Assembly (NCBI RefSeq): GCF_003385845.1
Contig: NZ_QRDJ01000006.1
Location: 248,001 to 312,000, forward strand
From: Kushneria indalinina DSM 14324
GTDB taxonomy: Bacteria > Pseudomonadota > Gammaproteobacteria > Pseudomonadales > Halomonadaceae
Direction of reading: 5' to 3'
Length of the DNA: 64,000 nt
Position numbers and translations under genes: made by a program. Below are positions 1 to 8,543 of this stretch, piece after piece. The first letter of the stretch is position 1, and every line of letters begins with the position of its first letter. The notes under the pieces are model-generated. The model was not told the origin of the DNA, made no database searches, and saw only the letters and a list, made by a program, of their open reading frames with translations.

Positions 1-186
1 GCGATCCCTGCTGGGGTCGGCGTGCTGAATCTGCATCCGGGCTGGGTGCAGACCGACATGGGCGGTGATGATGCCCCGGTAACGGTCGAGCAGAGCGTCA
101 CCGGGCTGGTGAAGGTGCTGGAAGGTGCGCTGGGTCGGAGCGAGCAGCGGTTTGTGGACTTCGAAGATCAAACGCTCACCTGGTAA
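1..186 (+). CDS. C-terminal end of a short-chain dehydrogenase/reductase (SDR), cut by the window edge
   Basis: Frame 1 is open from the first base and codes for 61 residues before a TAA. The stretch HPGWVQTDMGG is the classic segment after the catalytic region of SDR family oxidoreductases, where the PG and the following T/D residues line the cofactor and substrate site. The end (FVDFEDQTLTW) resembles SDR proteins annotated as C-factor-like or YwfD-like, but the N-terminal Rossmann fold and the YxxxK site lie outside the window, so substrate cannot be named. A strong terminator follows 25 bases after the stop, so the gene ends its transcription unit and is separate from the TetR gene downstream. 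Confidence 0.75.
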   Translation, partial: AIPAGVGVLNLHPGWVQTDMGGDDAPVTVEQSVTGLVKVLEGALGRSEQRFVDFEDQTLTW

Positions 187-210
187 TGATCCAAAGCGTC
201 AGCGATAGGA

Positions 211-235
211 AATGGCCCATCAGGGCCATTTTTTT
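211..235 (+). terminator. Rho-independent terminator of the SDR gene
   Basis: An 8-bp perfect stem (AATGGCCC / GGGCCATT) with a 4-base loop is followed directly by a run of T. It insulates the SDR gene from the TetR-efflux operon. Confidence 0.9.
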
Positions 236-245
236 AAATGACCAG

Positions 246-267
246 GGCTACCTACCGGTCGGTAGCC
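246..267. promoter_or_regulatory. Inverted repeat, candidate TetR operator
   Basis: A 22-bp inverted repeat with 11-bp arms and one mismatch (GGCTACCTACC / GGTCGGTAGCC) lies about 80 bases upstream of the TetR start. The ACCGGTCGGTA core resembles operators known for TetR-type efflux repressors. It most likely serves autorepression of the TetR-MFS operon; this is inference from position and symmetry. Confidence 0.65.
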
Positions 268-349
268 TTTTGTGTCAGGATGCGCGGCCCGGCGTTTGAA
301 CTCCTTGTGGCAAGCGTTACCGGGTTACCGATTTTCTGGAGTAGCGACA

Positions 350-949
350 ATGTCATCCACCATCACACCGGCACTGCGACGGGTGCTCAACGCGGCAGTG
401 ATTCAGTTTGCCCGGCATGGCTATGAGGGCGCCTCACTGTCCGGCATTGCCCTTGAAGCCGGGATTCGCAAGGCGTCGCTGTATTCGCATGTCAAAAACA
501 AGGACGCGCTATTCATGGCGGTCTTTGAAGACGCGCTTGAAATGGAAGCGCTCTTTGCCCGGGAATGCTTTGCCCGCCCTGAGCCCGGGCTTCCAGGACA
601 AAACTACTGCGAGTCGCTGCTGGCGCGCTACGCCGATTCCGAGCATTTCCGCTTTCTGCTGCGGACCTCCTATATCCCGCCTGCGTCCCTCTTTGACGAG
701 CTTCAGGAAGGCTATGAAGTCTATATGCAGCAACTGCTGGCGGACTTTACGACCGCACTGCGCCGCCATCTCGGGCAGATTTCCGACCAGGATGCCGAGG
801 TCATGGGGCATGCCTGGATGGGCATGGTCGACAGTCTGCACGTGGCCCTGATCTATATCGGTCAGGCGCGTTTTGAAGCGCGCCTCAACGCCCTGGAGCG
901 TCTCATGGGTGACAGCATCGCAAGGCTTGAACAGGGAGAAACGCCATGA
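350..949 (+). CDS. TetR/AcrR family transcriptional regulator
   Basis: A 199-residue DNA-binding repressor. The N-terminal helix-turn-helix is visible around residues 27-50 (ASLSGIALEAGIRKASLYSHV), followed by the conserved K-x-K/D-A-L-F segment of the family; the C-terminal ligand domain is divergent. An in-frame ATG exists 78 bases upstream, but position 350 is preferred: it has a CTGGAG ribosome site 8 bases before it and puts the HTH at the usual distance from the start. The stop overlaps the start of the MFS pump by ATGA, so the two are translationally coupled, and the pair is typical of a drug-responsive repressor and its efflux target. The upstream palindrome is the likely operator. 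Confidence 0.9.
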   Translation: MSSTITPALRRVLNAAVIQFARHGYEGASLSGIALEAGIRKASLYSHVKNKDALFMAVFEDALEMEALFARECFARPEPGLPGQNYCESLLARYADSEHFRFLLRTSYIPPASLFDELQEGYEVYMQQLLADFTTALRRHLGQISDQDAEVMGHAWMGMVDSLHVALIYIGQARFEARLNALERLMGDSIARLEQGETP

Positions 950-2175
950 CTCAGCAGACGGCTCGGGCTGACGCCTATCAGGGAAACATCGGGCTTTCGC
1001 TGGTGATACTGCTGGCGCTTTTGACCGCGCTCGATGCCATGGCCATCGACATGTACCTGCCCGGCATGCCGATGATTGCGCAGACCTACGGCGTTTCGGC
1101 CGGCAGCGTGCAGCAGACCCTGTCCGTCTTTCTGGCCGGCCTGGCGCTGGGTCAGTGCCTGTATGGCCCGCTGCTGGAGCGTTTCGGGCGGCGGATGCCG
1201 CTCATGGTGGGGCTGGTGATCTTTGTGGCGGGTTCGGTGGCCGCTGCCATGGCGCCCACGCTCGAGTGGCTGCTGGTCGCACGCTTTGCCCAGGCCATCG
1301 GCGCTGCCGCCGGGCTGGTGGCGCCGCGCGCCATCGTGGCCGATCTGTGTGACGTCAAAAGCTCGGCCAGAATCTTTTCGCTGCTGATGCAGGTGATGAT
1401 GATCGCCCCGGTCGTGGCGCCGATGATGGGTGGTTTCATGCTCGAACACGGCGGCTGGCGGGGCATCTTCTGGGTGCTGGCGGTACTCGGCATTACAGGG
1501 CTGGTGTGGGGGCTGGTCGCTATCCCTGAATCACTGGACCCCGAGCGTCGGGTGGCGCTGAGCGTGAGCAGCGTGGTGCAGGGCTATCTGGCCCAGTCGC
1601 GCCGCCGGGTCTTCATGGCCTACACACTCGCCGGTGGTTTCGTGCTGGGCTCGCTGTTTACCTACATCAGCGCGGCCACCTTCGTGTTTACCGAGCATTT
1701 TGGCATGACGCCGACCCATTTCAGCTATCTGTTTGCCGCCAACTCGGTGGGGCTGATTCTGGGCGGGACGCTGGCCAACATTCTCGCCGGTCGTGGCATG
1801 ACGCCGGCGCGAGTGACCTATCTCGGGCTGGGCGTCCACGCGCTGGCCGGCGGGCTTCTGGCACTGGCCGTCGCGGCCGGCATGGGTACCTTTGAGGTCT
1901 ATGTCGCGCTGCTGGCGCTGGCGGTCGCCGCGCTCGGGCTGGTGTTTGGCAATCTGACGGCGCTGACCATGAACCATGGCGGCCGACAGGCGGGCGTGGC
2001 CTCGGCATTGATGGGCACGCTGCACTACCTGCTGGCCGCCGGCGTGGGTTATGTCGTCAGTCTGGCCACGCAGGGGCCGGCGCTGATGCCGCTGACCATC
2101 GCGATCTGCGGCGTTATGGCCATTGTGATGTGTGTGCTGGCAGGGCGGCTGATTCCGCGCGAAGCTGGCGAATGA
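946..2175 (+). CDS. Bcr/CflA family multidrug efflux MFS transporter
   Basis: A 409-residue inner-membrane drug:H+ antiporter of the major facilitator superfamily, DHA1 group. The first membrane segment carries the family signature LTALDAMAIDMYLPGMP, and the loop after segment 2 reads YGPLLERFGRRMPL, the MFS motif A. About 12 hydrophobic segments follow, with the segment 5 motif C region near GGWRGIFWVLA. Length is normal for Bcr/CflA. It starts inside the TetR stop codon and ends with no obvious hairpin. Substrate cannot be read from sequence; close families handle bicyclomycin, chloramphenicol or sulfonamides. Confidence 0.88.
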   Translation: MTQQTARADAYQGNIGLSLVILLALLTALDAMAIDMYLPGMPMIAQTYGVSAGSVQQTLSVFLAGLALGQCLYGPLLERFGRRMPLMVGLVIFVAGSVAAAMAPTLEWLLVARFAQAIGAAAGLVAPRAIVADLCDVKSSARIFSLLMQVMMIAPVVAPMMGGFMLEHGGWRGIFWVLAVLGITGLVWGLVAIPESLDPERRVALSVSSVVQGYLAQSRRRVFMAYTLAGGFVLGSLFTYISAATFVFTEHFGMTPTHFSYLFAANSVGLILGGTLANILAGRGMTPARVTYLGLGVHALAGGLLALAVAAGMGTFEVYVALLALAVAALGLVFGNLTALTMNHGGRQAGVASALMGTLHYLLAAGVGYVVSLATQGPALMPLTIAICGVMAIVMCVLAGRLIPREAGE

Positions 2176-2267
2176 AAACAGTGGTCGATGCCTTTTCATT
2201 AACACGCTATCTTTTCTCCTGACGCCGGGTGCCAGGCACCCACATACAAGCGACAAGGAAATGACTC

Positions 2268-3134
2268 ATGAGTGAACAGGAATACACGCCGCCCACGGTC
2301 TGGGAACCCAAGGAGAGTGGCGGCAAGTTTGCCAGCATTAACCGTCCGGTCGCCGGGCCTACCCATGACAAGGCGCTATCGGTCGGCAAGCATCCGTTTC
2401 AGCTTTACTCGCTGGCCACGCCCAACGGTGTGAAGGCCTCAATCATGCTCGAGGAGCTGCTGGCACTGGGCCATGAGGGCGCCGAGTACGATGCGTGGCT
2501 GGTCGATATCGGCGAAGGGGACCAGTTCGGCAGTGGCTTTGTCGAGGCCAACCCGAACTCCAAGATTCCGGCGCTGATGGATCACACCACCGAGACGCCC
2601 ACACGGGTGTTCGAATCCGGCTCGATTCTGCTCTATCTGGCGGAGAAGTTCGGCGAACTGCTGCCCGGTGAGCACGTGGCACGCACCGAAACCATGAACT
2701 GGCTGTTCTGGCAGATGGGCAGTGCGCCGTTTCTGGGCGGCGGCTTCGGCCACTTCTATGCCTACGCGCCGGTGAAGCTCGAGTATCCGATCGACCGCTA
2801 CACCATGGAAGCCAAGCGCCAGCTCGACGTGCTCAACCGCCATCTGGCCGATAATCAGTACATGGCCGGCGATGACTACACCATTGCCGACATCGCCATC
2901 TGGTCCTGGTATGGTCAGCTGGTGCTGGGTCGTCTGTATGACGCCGCCGAGTTCCTGCAGGTGGAGAGCTATGAGCACGTGATGCGCTGGGCGAAGGATA
3001 TCGATGCCCGCCCGGCCGTGCAGCGCGGTCGCATGGTCAATCGCACCTTCGGCGAGCCGGAAACCCAGCTCCACGAGCGCCACGATGCCAGCGACTTCGA
3101 CACCAAAACGCAGGACAAGATTGGTCAGAACTGA
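2268..3134 (+). CDS. yghU: Glutathione S-transferase family disulfide-bond reductase, YghU type
   Basis: A 288-residue cytoplasmic protein collinear with Escherichia coli YghU: an N-terminal extension with INRPVAGPTH, then PFQLYSLATPNG-KASIMLEELLALG, EANPNSKIPAL (thioredoxin-like GST_N domain, roughly residues 45-135) and an all-helical GST_C domain with the YTIADIAIW N-capping segment near residue 205. YghU binds two glutathione molecules and has disulfide-bond reductase activity; that is family knowledge, not visible here. It has its own ribosome site (AAGGAA) and a terminator, so it is monocistronic. Confidence 0.92.
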   Translation: MSEQEYTPPTVWEPKESGGKFASINRPVAGPTHDKALSVGKHPFQLYSLATPNGVKASIMLEELLALGHEGAEYDAWLVDIGEGDQFGSGFVEANPNSKIPALMDHTTETPTRVFESGSILLYLAEKFGELLPGEHVARTETMNWLFWQMGSAPFLGGGFGHFYAYAPVKLEYPIDRYTMEAKRQLDVLNRHLADNQYMAGDDYTIADIAIWSWYGQLVLGRLYDAAEFLQVESYEHVMRWAKDIDARPAVQRGRMVNRTFGEPETQLHERHDASDFDTKTQDKIGQN

Positions 3135-3159
3135 TCGCGTCCAATCCTGAACGACAAGA

Positions 3160-3185
3160 AGCCCGGCTCCGTGCCGGGCTTTTTG
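3160..3185 (+). terminator. Rho-independent terminator of yghU
   Basis: Perfect 8-bp stem AGCCCGGC / GCCGGGCT with a 5-base loop, then TTTTT. Confidence 0.9.
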
Positions 3186-3310
3186 ATGTCTGCAGCCTGA
3201 ATGCGCACGCTGGCGGCAACGTGTCGCGTGTCATCTGTCGCCCGGAACGACGGCGCTGCGTATGCTGTTGTCATCAAGAAAATGGATGAACCAGGCAAGG
3301 GGAAGCACCG

Positions 3311-4702
3311 ATGGAAGAGGGCAGCGTGAAGGATGATCGCCACGATGTGATCGTGATCGGCGGTGGCGCGACCGGGCTGGCGGCGGCGCGCATTCTGGCC
3401 CGACGCGGCAAACGGGTGGCGCTGCTGGAGCGCGAGGCGCGCGTGGGCGGCAATATCAGCAGCCGCAGTGATGGTGACTGGCAGACCGAGATCGGCCCCA
3501 ACACGCTGATCATGAAGCCCCCACTCTACAACCTGCTTGAGGAGATGGATCTGCTCAAGGAAGCGCAGTCCGCCGGGCCCCAGGCCCAAAAGCGTTTTGT
3601 GGCCATGGATGGTCGGCCGGTCGCGCTGCCGACCCACCCGCTGCGCGCCCTGAATAACCCATTGATCGGTCGCGAAGGCTGGTCGCAGATCGTGCGTGAA
3701 CCCTTTGTCAAACGCAGCAGTGCCCCTGAGGAGAGCCTGGCCGGCTTCGTCGAGCGCCGTCTGGGCCGGCGGGTGCTGGAGCGGATGGTCGATCCGTTTG
3801 TGTCGGGCGTTTATGCCGGTGACCCGCAACGGCTCTCGGTGCAGGCGGCCATGCCACGGCTGGTGGCGATCGAGCGTGAATACGGCTCGCTGATTCGCGG
3901 TGGAGTGGTGAAGTTCTGGCAGTCGCGCCGGGCCGAACCTGCCATGCCCACCGAGTGGCGGGGCAAGCTGGTGAGCTTCCCTGCGGGGCTGGGGCGCCTG
4001 GCCGAACGGCTCGGTGAAGAGATCGAGGCCCACGGCGGCGAGATCGCGTGTCAGTGTGACGTGGCCGCCATCAGCAAAGTAGATGATGGCTGGGAGGTGA
4101 TCGACAGCGAGGGGCGCATCCGGCGCACCCGCGAGCTGGTGCTGGCGGTCTCGGCACCCGTGGCCATCCAGCTTCTGGCGCCGCTGGACGAGGCGCTGAC
4201 CGCGCCACTCAATGAGATCGCCTATCCGCCGGTCAACGCGGTGGCGCTGGGCTTTCGCCGCGAGGACATCACGCATGCCCTCGACGGTTTTGGCGTGCTG
4301 ATCCCGAGCATCGAAAAGCGCCGCACGCTGGGGGCGCTGTTCTCCTCGACCATCTTTGACGGTCGTGCCCCGGACGGGCACTGCCTGATCAACGCCTTTA
4401 TCGGTGGTCGGCGTCAGCCTGAAGCGGCCGAGGGCAGCGATGCCGACCAGGTGCAGCAGGTCCTCTACGATCTGCGCGATCTGCTGGGCATTCGCGGTGA
4501 CCCGGTCTGGCAGCAGGTCAGCCGCTGGCCGCAGGCCATTCCGCAGTATGAGCTGGGCCATCTGGATCGGATCAAGCGGCTGGATCAAGCGCTGGAACAT
4601 CACGATGGTCTTTCGCTGGTGGGCAACTGGCGAGACGGTATCGCGGTGGGGGATTGCCTGGAAAATGGCCGTCTGCTCGGCGAGCGACTGGCCGCCGAAT
4701 AG
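3311..4702 (+). CDS. hemY: Protoporphyrinogen oxidase, oxygen-dependent HemY/HemG type
   Basis: A 463-residue FAD flavoprotein that oxidises protoporphyrinogen IX to protoporphyrin IX, the penultimate step of heme synthesis. The N-terminal dinucleotide fold is clear (VIVIGGGATGLAAARIL, residues 12-26), followed by the acidic ribose-binding E and GGNISS, and by EIGPNTL, typical of this amine-oxidase superfamily branch. The C-terminal FAD contact reads NWRDGIAVGDCLENG. Length matches bacterial HemY. It could also be annotated as a generic FAD-dependent oxidoreductase, but the overall pattern, including IGREGWSQIVREPFV, fits PPO well. It stands alone between a terminator and the PHO-like array. 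Confidence 0.87.
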   Translation: MEEGSVKDDRHDVIVIGGGATGLAAARILARRGKRVALLEREARVGGNISSRSDGDWQTEIGPNTLIMKPPLYNLLEEMDLLKEAQSAGPQAQKRFVAMDGRPVALPTHPLRALNNPLIGREGWSQIVREPFVKRSSAPEESLAGFVERRLGRRVLERMVDPFVSGVYAGDPQRLSVQAAMPRLVAIEREYGSLIRGGVVKFWQSRRAEPAMPTEWRGKLVSFPAGLGRLAERLGEEIEAHGGEIACQCDVAAISKVDDGWEVIDSEGRIRRTRELVLAVSAPVAIQLLAPLDEALTAPLNEIAYPPVNAVALGFRREDITHALDGFGVLIPSIEKRRTLGALFSSTIFDGRAPDGHCLINAFIGGRRQPEAAEGSDADQVQQVLYDLRDLLGIRGDPVWQQVSRWPQAIPQYELGHLDRIKRLDQALEHHDGLSLVGNWRDGIAVGDCLENGRLLGERLAAE

Positions 4703-4737
4703 TCGAGACGGCAGTGGAATCGGTGCAACCGTCGCCG

Positions 4738-4777
4738 CTGTCGTTGTCCTGTCATATTCATTGCCCAGGATTGTCAT
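4738..4777 (+). promoter_or_regulatory. Candidate PHO box (PhoB-type 11-bp direct repeats) upstream of the phn importer
   Basis: Heptamers occur at exact 11-bp steps: CTGTCGT at 4738, CTGTCAT at 4749, a weak ATTGCCC at 4760 and TTGTCAT at 4771. The first two with their spacer closely match the known PhoB consensus CTGTCAT-N4-CTGTCAY. A possible -10 hexamer (TATAGA, 4781-4786) follows, about 20 bases before the PhnD start. It implies induction of the importer by phosphate starvation. Confidence 0.75.
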
Positions 4778-4806
4778 CTCTATAGAACAATCCGGGGAAT
4801 GAACTC

Positions 4807-5766
4807 ATGCGAACGACCTCCTTTAGCGCGCTGGCTGCCTTTCTGCTGGCCCTGCCGCTGGCGCAGACGGCTCAGGCCGATTTTCAGTTGAGCAGCCGCT
4901 ACAGCGACAGCGACGGCGACATGGTCGCGGATGTGCCCACCGATTCTTCGCAGTGGCGCGATCCGAGCACCCTCATCTTTGCCTACACCCCGGTCGAGGA
5001 CCCGGCCATGTACGCCGACGTGTGGTCAGGTTTTCTCGATCACATGAGCGAGGTGACCGGCAAGCGGGTGCAGTTCTTCCCGGTGCAGTCCAATGCCGCA
5101 CAGATCGAGGCGATGCGCGCCGGCCGTCTGCATGTGGCCGGCTTCAGTACCGGCACCACACCGCTGGCGGTGGCCTGCGCCGGCTTTCGCCCCTTCACCA
5201 TGATGGCCGCCGAGGATGGCGCCTTTGGCTATGAGATGGAGATCATCACCTGGCCGGGCTCCGGCATTGACGATGTCGAGGGTCTCAAGGGCAAGGAAAT
5301 GGCCTTCACGTCTGAAACCTCCAACTCGGGTTTCAAGGCGCCGTCGGCGATTCTGGATGCCGAGTTCGGCCTCCAGGCCGGACGCGACTACGAGACAGTG
5401 TTCTCCGGGGCGCACGACAGCTCGATCCTGGGGGTCGTCAATCATGACTATACCGCCGCGGCGATTGCCAACTCGGTGCGCGATCGCATGGTCGAACGCG
5501 GCGTGGTACAGGCCGATCAAATGACGACGCTCTATACGTCGCAGACGTTCCCGACCACCGGCTATGGCGTGGCCCATGACCTCAATCCCGAACTGCAGGA
5601 GAAGATTCAGGAGGCCTTCCGGACCTTTGACTGGCAGGGCTCGGGGCTTGAGAAGGAGTTTGGCAGCGGTGGCGAGTCGCAGTTTGTCGAGATCAACTTC
5701 AAGGACGACTGGGAAGTGATTCGCACCATCGATGAGGCCAACGGCGTGAGCTACGAGTGCGGTTGA
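4807..5766 (+). CDS. phnD: Phosphonate/phosphite-type ABC transporter substrate-binding protein
   Basis: A 319-residue periplasmic protein. Residues 1-24 form a Sec signal peptide ending AQTAQA before DFQ. The mature part has the PhnD pattern: [11 protein letters not shown] at the start, [32 protein letters not shown] in pieces, and [12 protein letters not shown], equivalent to the ligand-contacting T-S-N-S-G-x-x-x-P segment of PhnD/PtxB. A GGGGAA ribosome site precedes it. It delivers substrate to the permeases encoded downstream. No C-P lyase or phosphite dehydrogenase gene is nearby, so phosphonate, phosphite, hypophosphite or phosphate remain possible ligands. Confidence 0.88.
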   Translation: MRTTSFSALAAFLLALPLAQTAQADFQLSSRYSDSDGDMVADVPTDSSQWRDPSTLIFAYTPVEDPAMYADVWSGFLDHMSEVTGKRVQFFPVQSNAAQIEAMRAGRLHVAGFSTGTTPLAVACAGFRPFTMMAAEDGAFGYEMEIITWPGSGIDDVEGLKGKEMAFTSETSNSGFKAPSAILDAEFGLQAGRDYETVFSGAHDSSILGVVNHDYTAAAIANSVRDRMVERGVVQADQMTTLYTSQTFPTTGYGVAHDLNPELQEKIQEAFRTFDWQGSGLEKEFGSGGESQFVEINFKDDWEVIRTIDEANGVSYECG

Positions 5767-5830
5767 TGTCTATGGCGCCACTCATCCGGCCGGGCGATGG
5801 GCGCCCGGCCGCCACTCATGGAGGCGTGTC

Positions 5831-6646
5831 ATGCTGACCCTCAAGGGGCTCTCCAAAACCTATCGCACCGGCGACAGTGCTCTAAACGAGGTTTCCTTCA
5901 CCGTGCCGGGCGGCCAGATCGTGGGCCTGATTGGCCCTTCGGGGGCCGGCAAGTCGACCCTGATTCGCTGCATCAACCGGCTGGTCGAGCCCACCGCCGG
6001 CCAGGTCCTGCTGGGCAATATCGACCTGACGCGACTGGGTGGCGCCGGGCTTCGCACCCAGCGCCGGCGCATCGGAATGATCTTTCAGGAATATGCCCTC
6101 GTCGAGCGCCTGACCGTGATGGAGAACGTGCTTTCCGGCCGACTCGGCTATGTGCCGTTCTGGCGCAGCTGGACGCGTCGTTTTCCGGCCGAGGATATTC
6201 AGCGCGCCTGGGCGCTGCTGGACCGCGTGGGCCTGATGGCGCACGCCAACAAGCGCGCCGATGCACTCTCCGGCGGCCAGCGCCAGCGCGTCGGTATCGC
6301 CCGGGCGCTGGCCCAGGAGCCGGAGCTTTTGCTGATTGATGAGCCCACCGCCAGTCTTGATCCGCGCACCAGCCGCCAGATCATGCGGTTGCTCACCGAT
6401 ATCTGCGCCGAGCGCCATCTGCCGGCCATCGTTAACATCCACGATGTGCCGCTGGCAAAGCAGTTCGTGCAGCGCCTGATCGGGCTGCGCGCCGGCCAGG
6501 TGGTCTTTGACGGCGCGCCGCAGGCACTCGATGAGGCCATGCTGACGCATATCTATGGCGAGGAAGACTGGCAGCCGGCCGCGCCGGAGGAGGATGACGC
6601 GCCACCCGAGCCGACCATCACCGACGCGCGGGCGCTGGTCTCATGA
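5831..6646 (+). CDS. phnC: Phosphonate/phosphite ABC transporter ATP-binding subunit
   Basis: A 271-residue ABC ATPase. Walker A is GPSGAGKST (residues 36-44), the Q-loop is in FQEYALV, the ABC signature is [15 protein letters not shown], Walker B is [13 protein letters not shown], and the switch histidine lies in NIHDVPLAK. The insert [14 protein letters not shown] between Q-loop and signature is characteristic of PhnC. A GGAGG ribosome site lies 6 bases upstream. The last codons overlap the first permease by ATGA. It powers import through the two PhnE-type permeases on the cytoplasmic face. Confidence 0.95.
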   Translation: MLTLKGLSKTYRTGDSALNEVSFTVPGGQIVGLIGPSGAGKSTLIRCINRLVEPTAGQVLLGNIDLTRLGGAGLRTQRRRIGMIFQEYALVERLTVMENVLSGRLGYVPFWRSWTRRFPAEDIQRAWALLDRVGLMAHANKRADALSGGQRQRVGIARALAQEPELLLIDEPTASLDPRTSRQIMRLLTDICAERHLPAIVNIHDVPLAKQFVQRLIGLRAGQVVFDGAPQALDEAMLTHIYGEEDWQPAAPEEDDAPPEPTITDARALVS

Positions 6647-7449
6647 GCACCTCGAACTATCCGCGCCACTGGAAGCGCCCACCGCAGATCATCCAGCACC
6701 CGGGCTGGCGGCTGGGGCTGGGGATTGCCGCCATGGTGTATCTGGTGCTGGCGATCGGCTCCCTGGAGATCGACTGGCAGCGGGTCAGCATCGGCCTGGA
6801 GCGTGGCCAGCGCTTCGTGGTGGGCTTTCTGCAGCCGGATTTTGTCAGCCGTCAGCGCGATATTGTGCAGGGGCTGAGCGAGAGCCTGACCATGACGCTG
6901 ACCTCGACCGTGGTCGGCATTCTCATATCGATCCCGATCGGCATCGGCGCGGCGCGCAATCTAACGCCGCGGCCGGTCTATCTGGTGTGTCGCTCTATCA
7001 TTGCGGTCAGCCGCTCGCTGCAGGAGATCATCATCGCCATCTTTTTGGTAGCGATGTTCGGTTTTGGCCCCTTTGCCGGATTTCTGACGCTCGCCTTTGC
7101 CACCATCGGCTTTCTGGCCAAGCTGCTGGCCGATGATATCGAGGAGGCAAGCCACGCGCAGCTCGAAGCGATACATGCCACCGGCGCCTCCTGGTGGCAG
7201 ATGATCAACTACGCCGTCGAGCCGCAGGTGCTGCCGCGCCTGATCGGGCTGTCGCTCTATCGCCTTGACATCAACTTTCGCGAAAGCGCGGTGATCGGCA
7301 TTGTCGGCGCCGGCGGCATCGGTGCGACGCTCAATACCGCCATCGATCGCTACGAGTACGACAGCGCCGGTGCCATTTTGCTGATCATCATCGCCATCGT
7401 GATGGTCTCGGAGTACACCTCGGGGCTGGTGAGGAAATGGGTACAATGA
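6643..7449 (+). CDS. phnE: Phosphonate/phosphite ABC transporter permease, first PhnE-type subunit
   Basis: A 268-residue inner-membrane permease with about six hydrophobic segments. The BPD_transp_1 coupling loop reads [26 protein letters not shown], conserved EAA-type, followed by the membrane segment with [15 protein letters not shown], which is highly typical of PhnE. The start overlaps phnC and the end overlaps the second permease. Two adjacent PhnE-type permeases are common for this importer family and suggest a heterodimeric channel. Confidence 0.93.
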   Translation: MSTSNYPRHWKRPPQIIQHPGWRLGLGIAAMVYLVLAIGSLEIDWQRVSIGLERGQRFVVGFLQPDFVSRQRDIVQGLSESLTMTLTSTVVGILISIPIGIGAARNLTPRPVYLVCRSIIAVSRSLQEIIIAIFLVAMFGFGPFAGFLTLAFATIGFLAKLLADDIEEASHAQLEAIHATGASWWQMINYAVEPQVLPRLIGLSLYRLDINFRESAVIGIVGAGGIGATLNTAIDRYEYDSAGAILLIIIAIVMVSEYTSGLVRKWVQ

Positions 7450-8258
7450 ACGAGCCACAACACTACTCGCAGCTGTGGCAGTGGCGCACGCCGCGCGTGC
7501 AGCTGCTGCTCTGGGCCGGCTGGCTGGCGCTGGTGGCACTGTTTGTCTGGTGCTGGCAGGTGATGACCCAGGACACCATCTGGGCGTTCGTGCTGGATGC
7601 CCCGGCGCAGGCCGCCGATATCGGCAGTCGGATGGTGCCACCGCGCTGGGGCTATCTGCCCGAGCTGATGGCGCCGCTGTGGGACACGCTCAATATCGCC
7701 ACCCTGGGCACGCTGGGTGGGGTGATCATGGCCGTGCCGGTCGCCTTTCTGGCTGCGCGCAATACCACCCCGAGCGTGGCGCTGGTGCGCCCGGTGGCGC
7801 TTTTCATCATCGTGACCTCGCGCTCGATCAACTCGCTGATCTGGGCGCTGCTGCTGGTCGCCGTCATCGGCCCCGGGCTGCTGGCCGGCATCGTGGCCAT
7901 CGCGCTGCGCTCGATCGGCTTTGTGGCCAAGCTGTTGTATGAAGCGATCGAGGAGACTGACGCCCGCCAGATCGAAGCCATTGCTGCGACCGGCGCCGGT
8001 CGTGCCCAGGTCCTCAACTACGCCTACCTGCCACAGCTGCTGCCGGCCTTTTGCGGCATTTCGGTCTTTCGCTGGGACATCAACATCCGCGAAAGCACGA
8101 TTCTCGGACTGGTCGGTGCTGGCGGTATCGGGCTCAAGCTGCAGGCCTCGCTCAACGTGCTCGCCTGGCCGCAGGTCACCATGATTCTGCTTTTGATCCT
8201 GGGCACGGTGGTGATCAGCGAGTGGGTCTCGGCGCGGATTCGACGGGCGATTATTTAG
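7446..8258 (+). CDS. phnE: Phosphonate/phosphite ABC transporter permease, second PhnE-type subunit
   Basis: A 270-residue permease, homologous to the preceding one: IEAIAATGAGRAQVLNYAYLPQ is the coupling loop and RESTILGLVGAGGIGL the conserved membrane motif. An ATG at 7437 is also in frame, but 7446 is preferred because it gives an ATGA overlap with the upstream stop and puts GAGGAA 9 bases before the start, whereas at 7437 the ribosome site would abut the start codon. It completes the D-C-E-E operon. A long hairpin lies shortly after the stop. Confidence 0.92.
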   Translation: MNEPQHYSQLWQWRTPRVQLLLWAGWLALVALFVWCWQVMTQDTIWAFVLDAPAQAADIGSRMVPPRWGYLPELMAPLWDTLNIATLGTLGGVIMAVPVAFLAARNTTPSVALVRPVALFIIVTSRSINSLIWALLLVAVIGPGLLAGIVAIALRSIGFVAKLLYEAIEETDARQIEAIAATGAGRAQVLNYAYLPQLLPAFCGISVFRWDINIRESTILGLVGAGGIGLKLQASLNVLAWPQVTMILLLILGTVVISEWVSARIRRAII

Positions 8259-8292
8259 CTCTGATAACGACGGCAGGTGGACGGCAGCATAA

Positions 8293-8329
8293 AGTAGCGC
8301 CCCGGTATCCCGAATACCGGGGCGCTACT
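8293..8329. other. Perfect 16-bp stem-loop between the phn operon and the symporter gene
   Basis: AGTAGCGCCCCGGTAT pairs perfectly with ATACCGGGGCGCTACT around a CCCGA loop. There is no T run on either side, so it is not a canonical intrinsic terminator. It may stabilise the 3' end of the phn transcript, act with Rho, or be a small repeat element. Confidence 0.6.
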
Positions 8330-8543
8330 GCTTGAGTCCGACAGGTATGTCGCGACAGGAGACGTGACATTACCGCCTGCAGTTAGTGCTGGTGGGAATA
8401 AGCACATGCGCCCCTGCTGTACTTTCTTGCCCGCACGTTAATGGCATAATCCCCGCCCAGAGAAAAGCGGCTGTCTGTCAGGCCGTGACCGGTGTCCGTT
8501 CGACGCTGTGGTCAAGGCTGTTTCCCGTCTTCAAGGATGTCTG

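Noticed and set aside
238-426. 62-codon frame spanning the TetR operator region
   Set aside because: It overlaps the inverted repeat and the TetR start in another frame and has no ribosome site.
3125-4777. 550-codon open frame antisense to hemY
   Set aside because: It lacks any family pattern, is rich in His, Arg, Gln and Pro as expected for a shadow of GC-rich coding sequence, and the plus strand holds a clear FAD enzyme.
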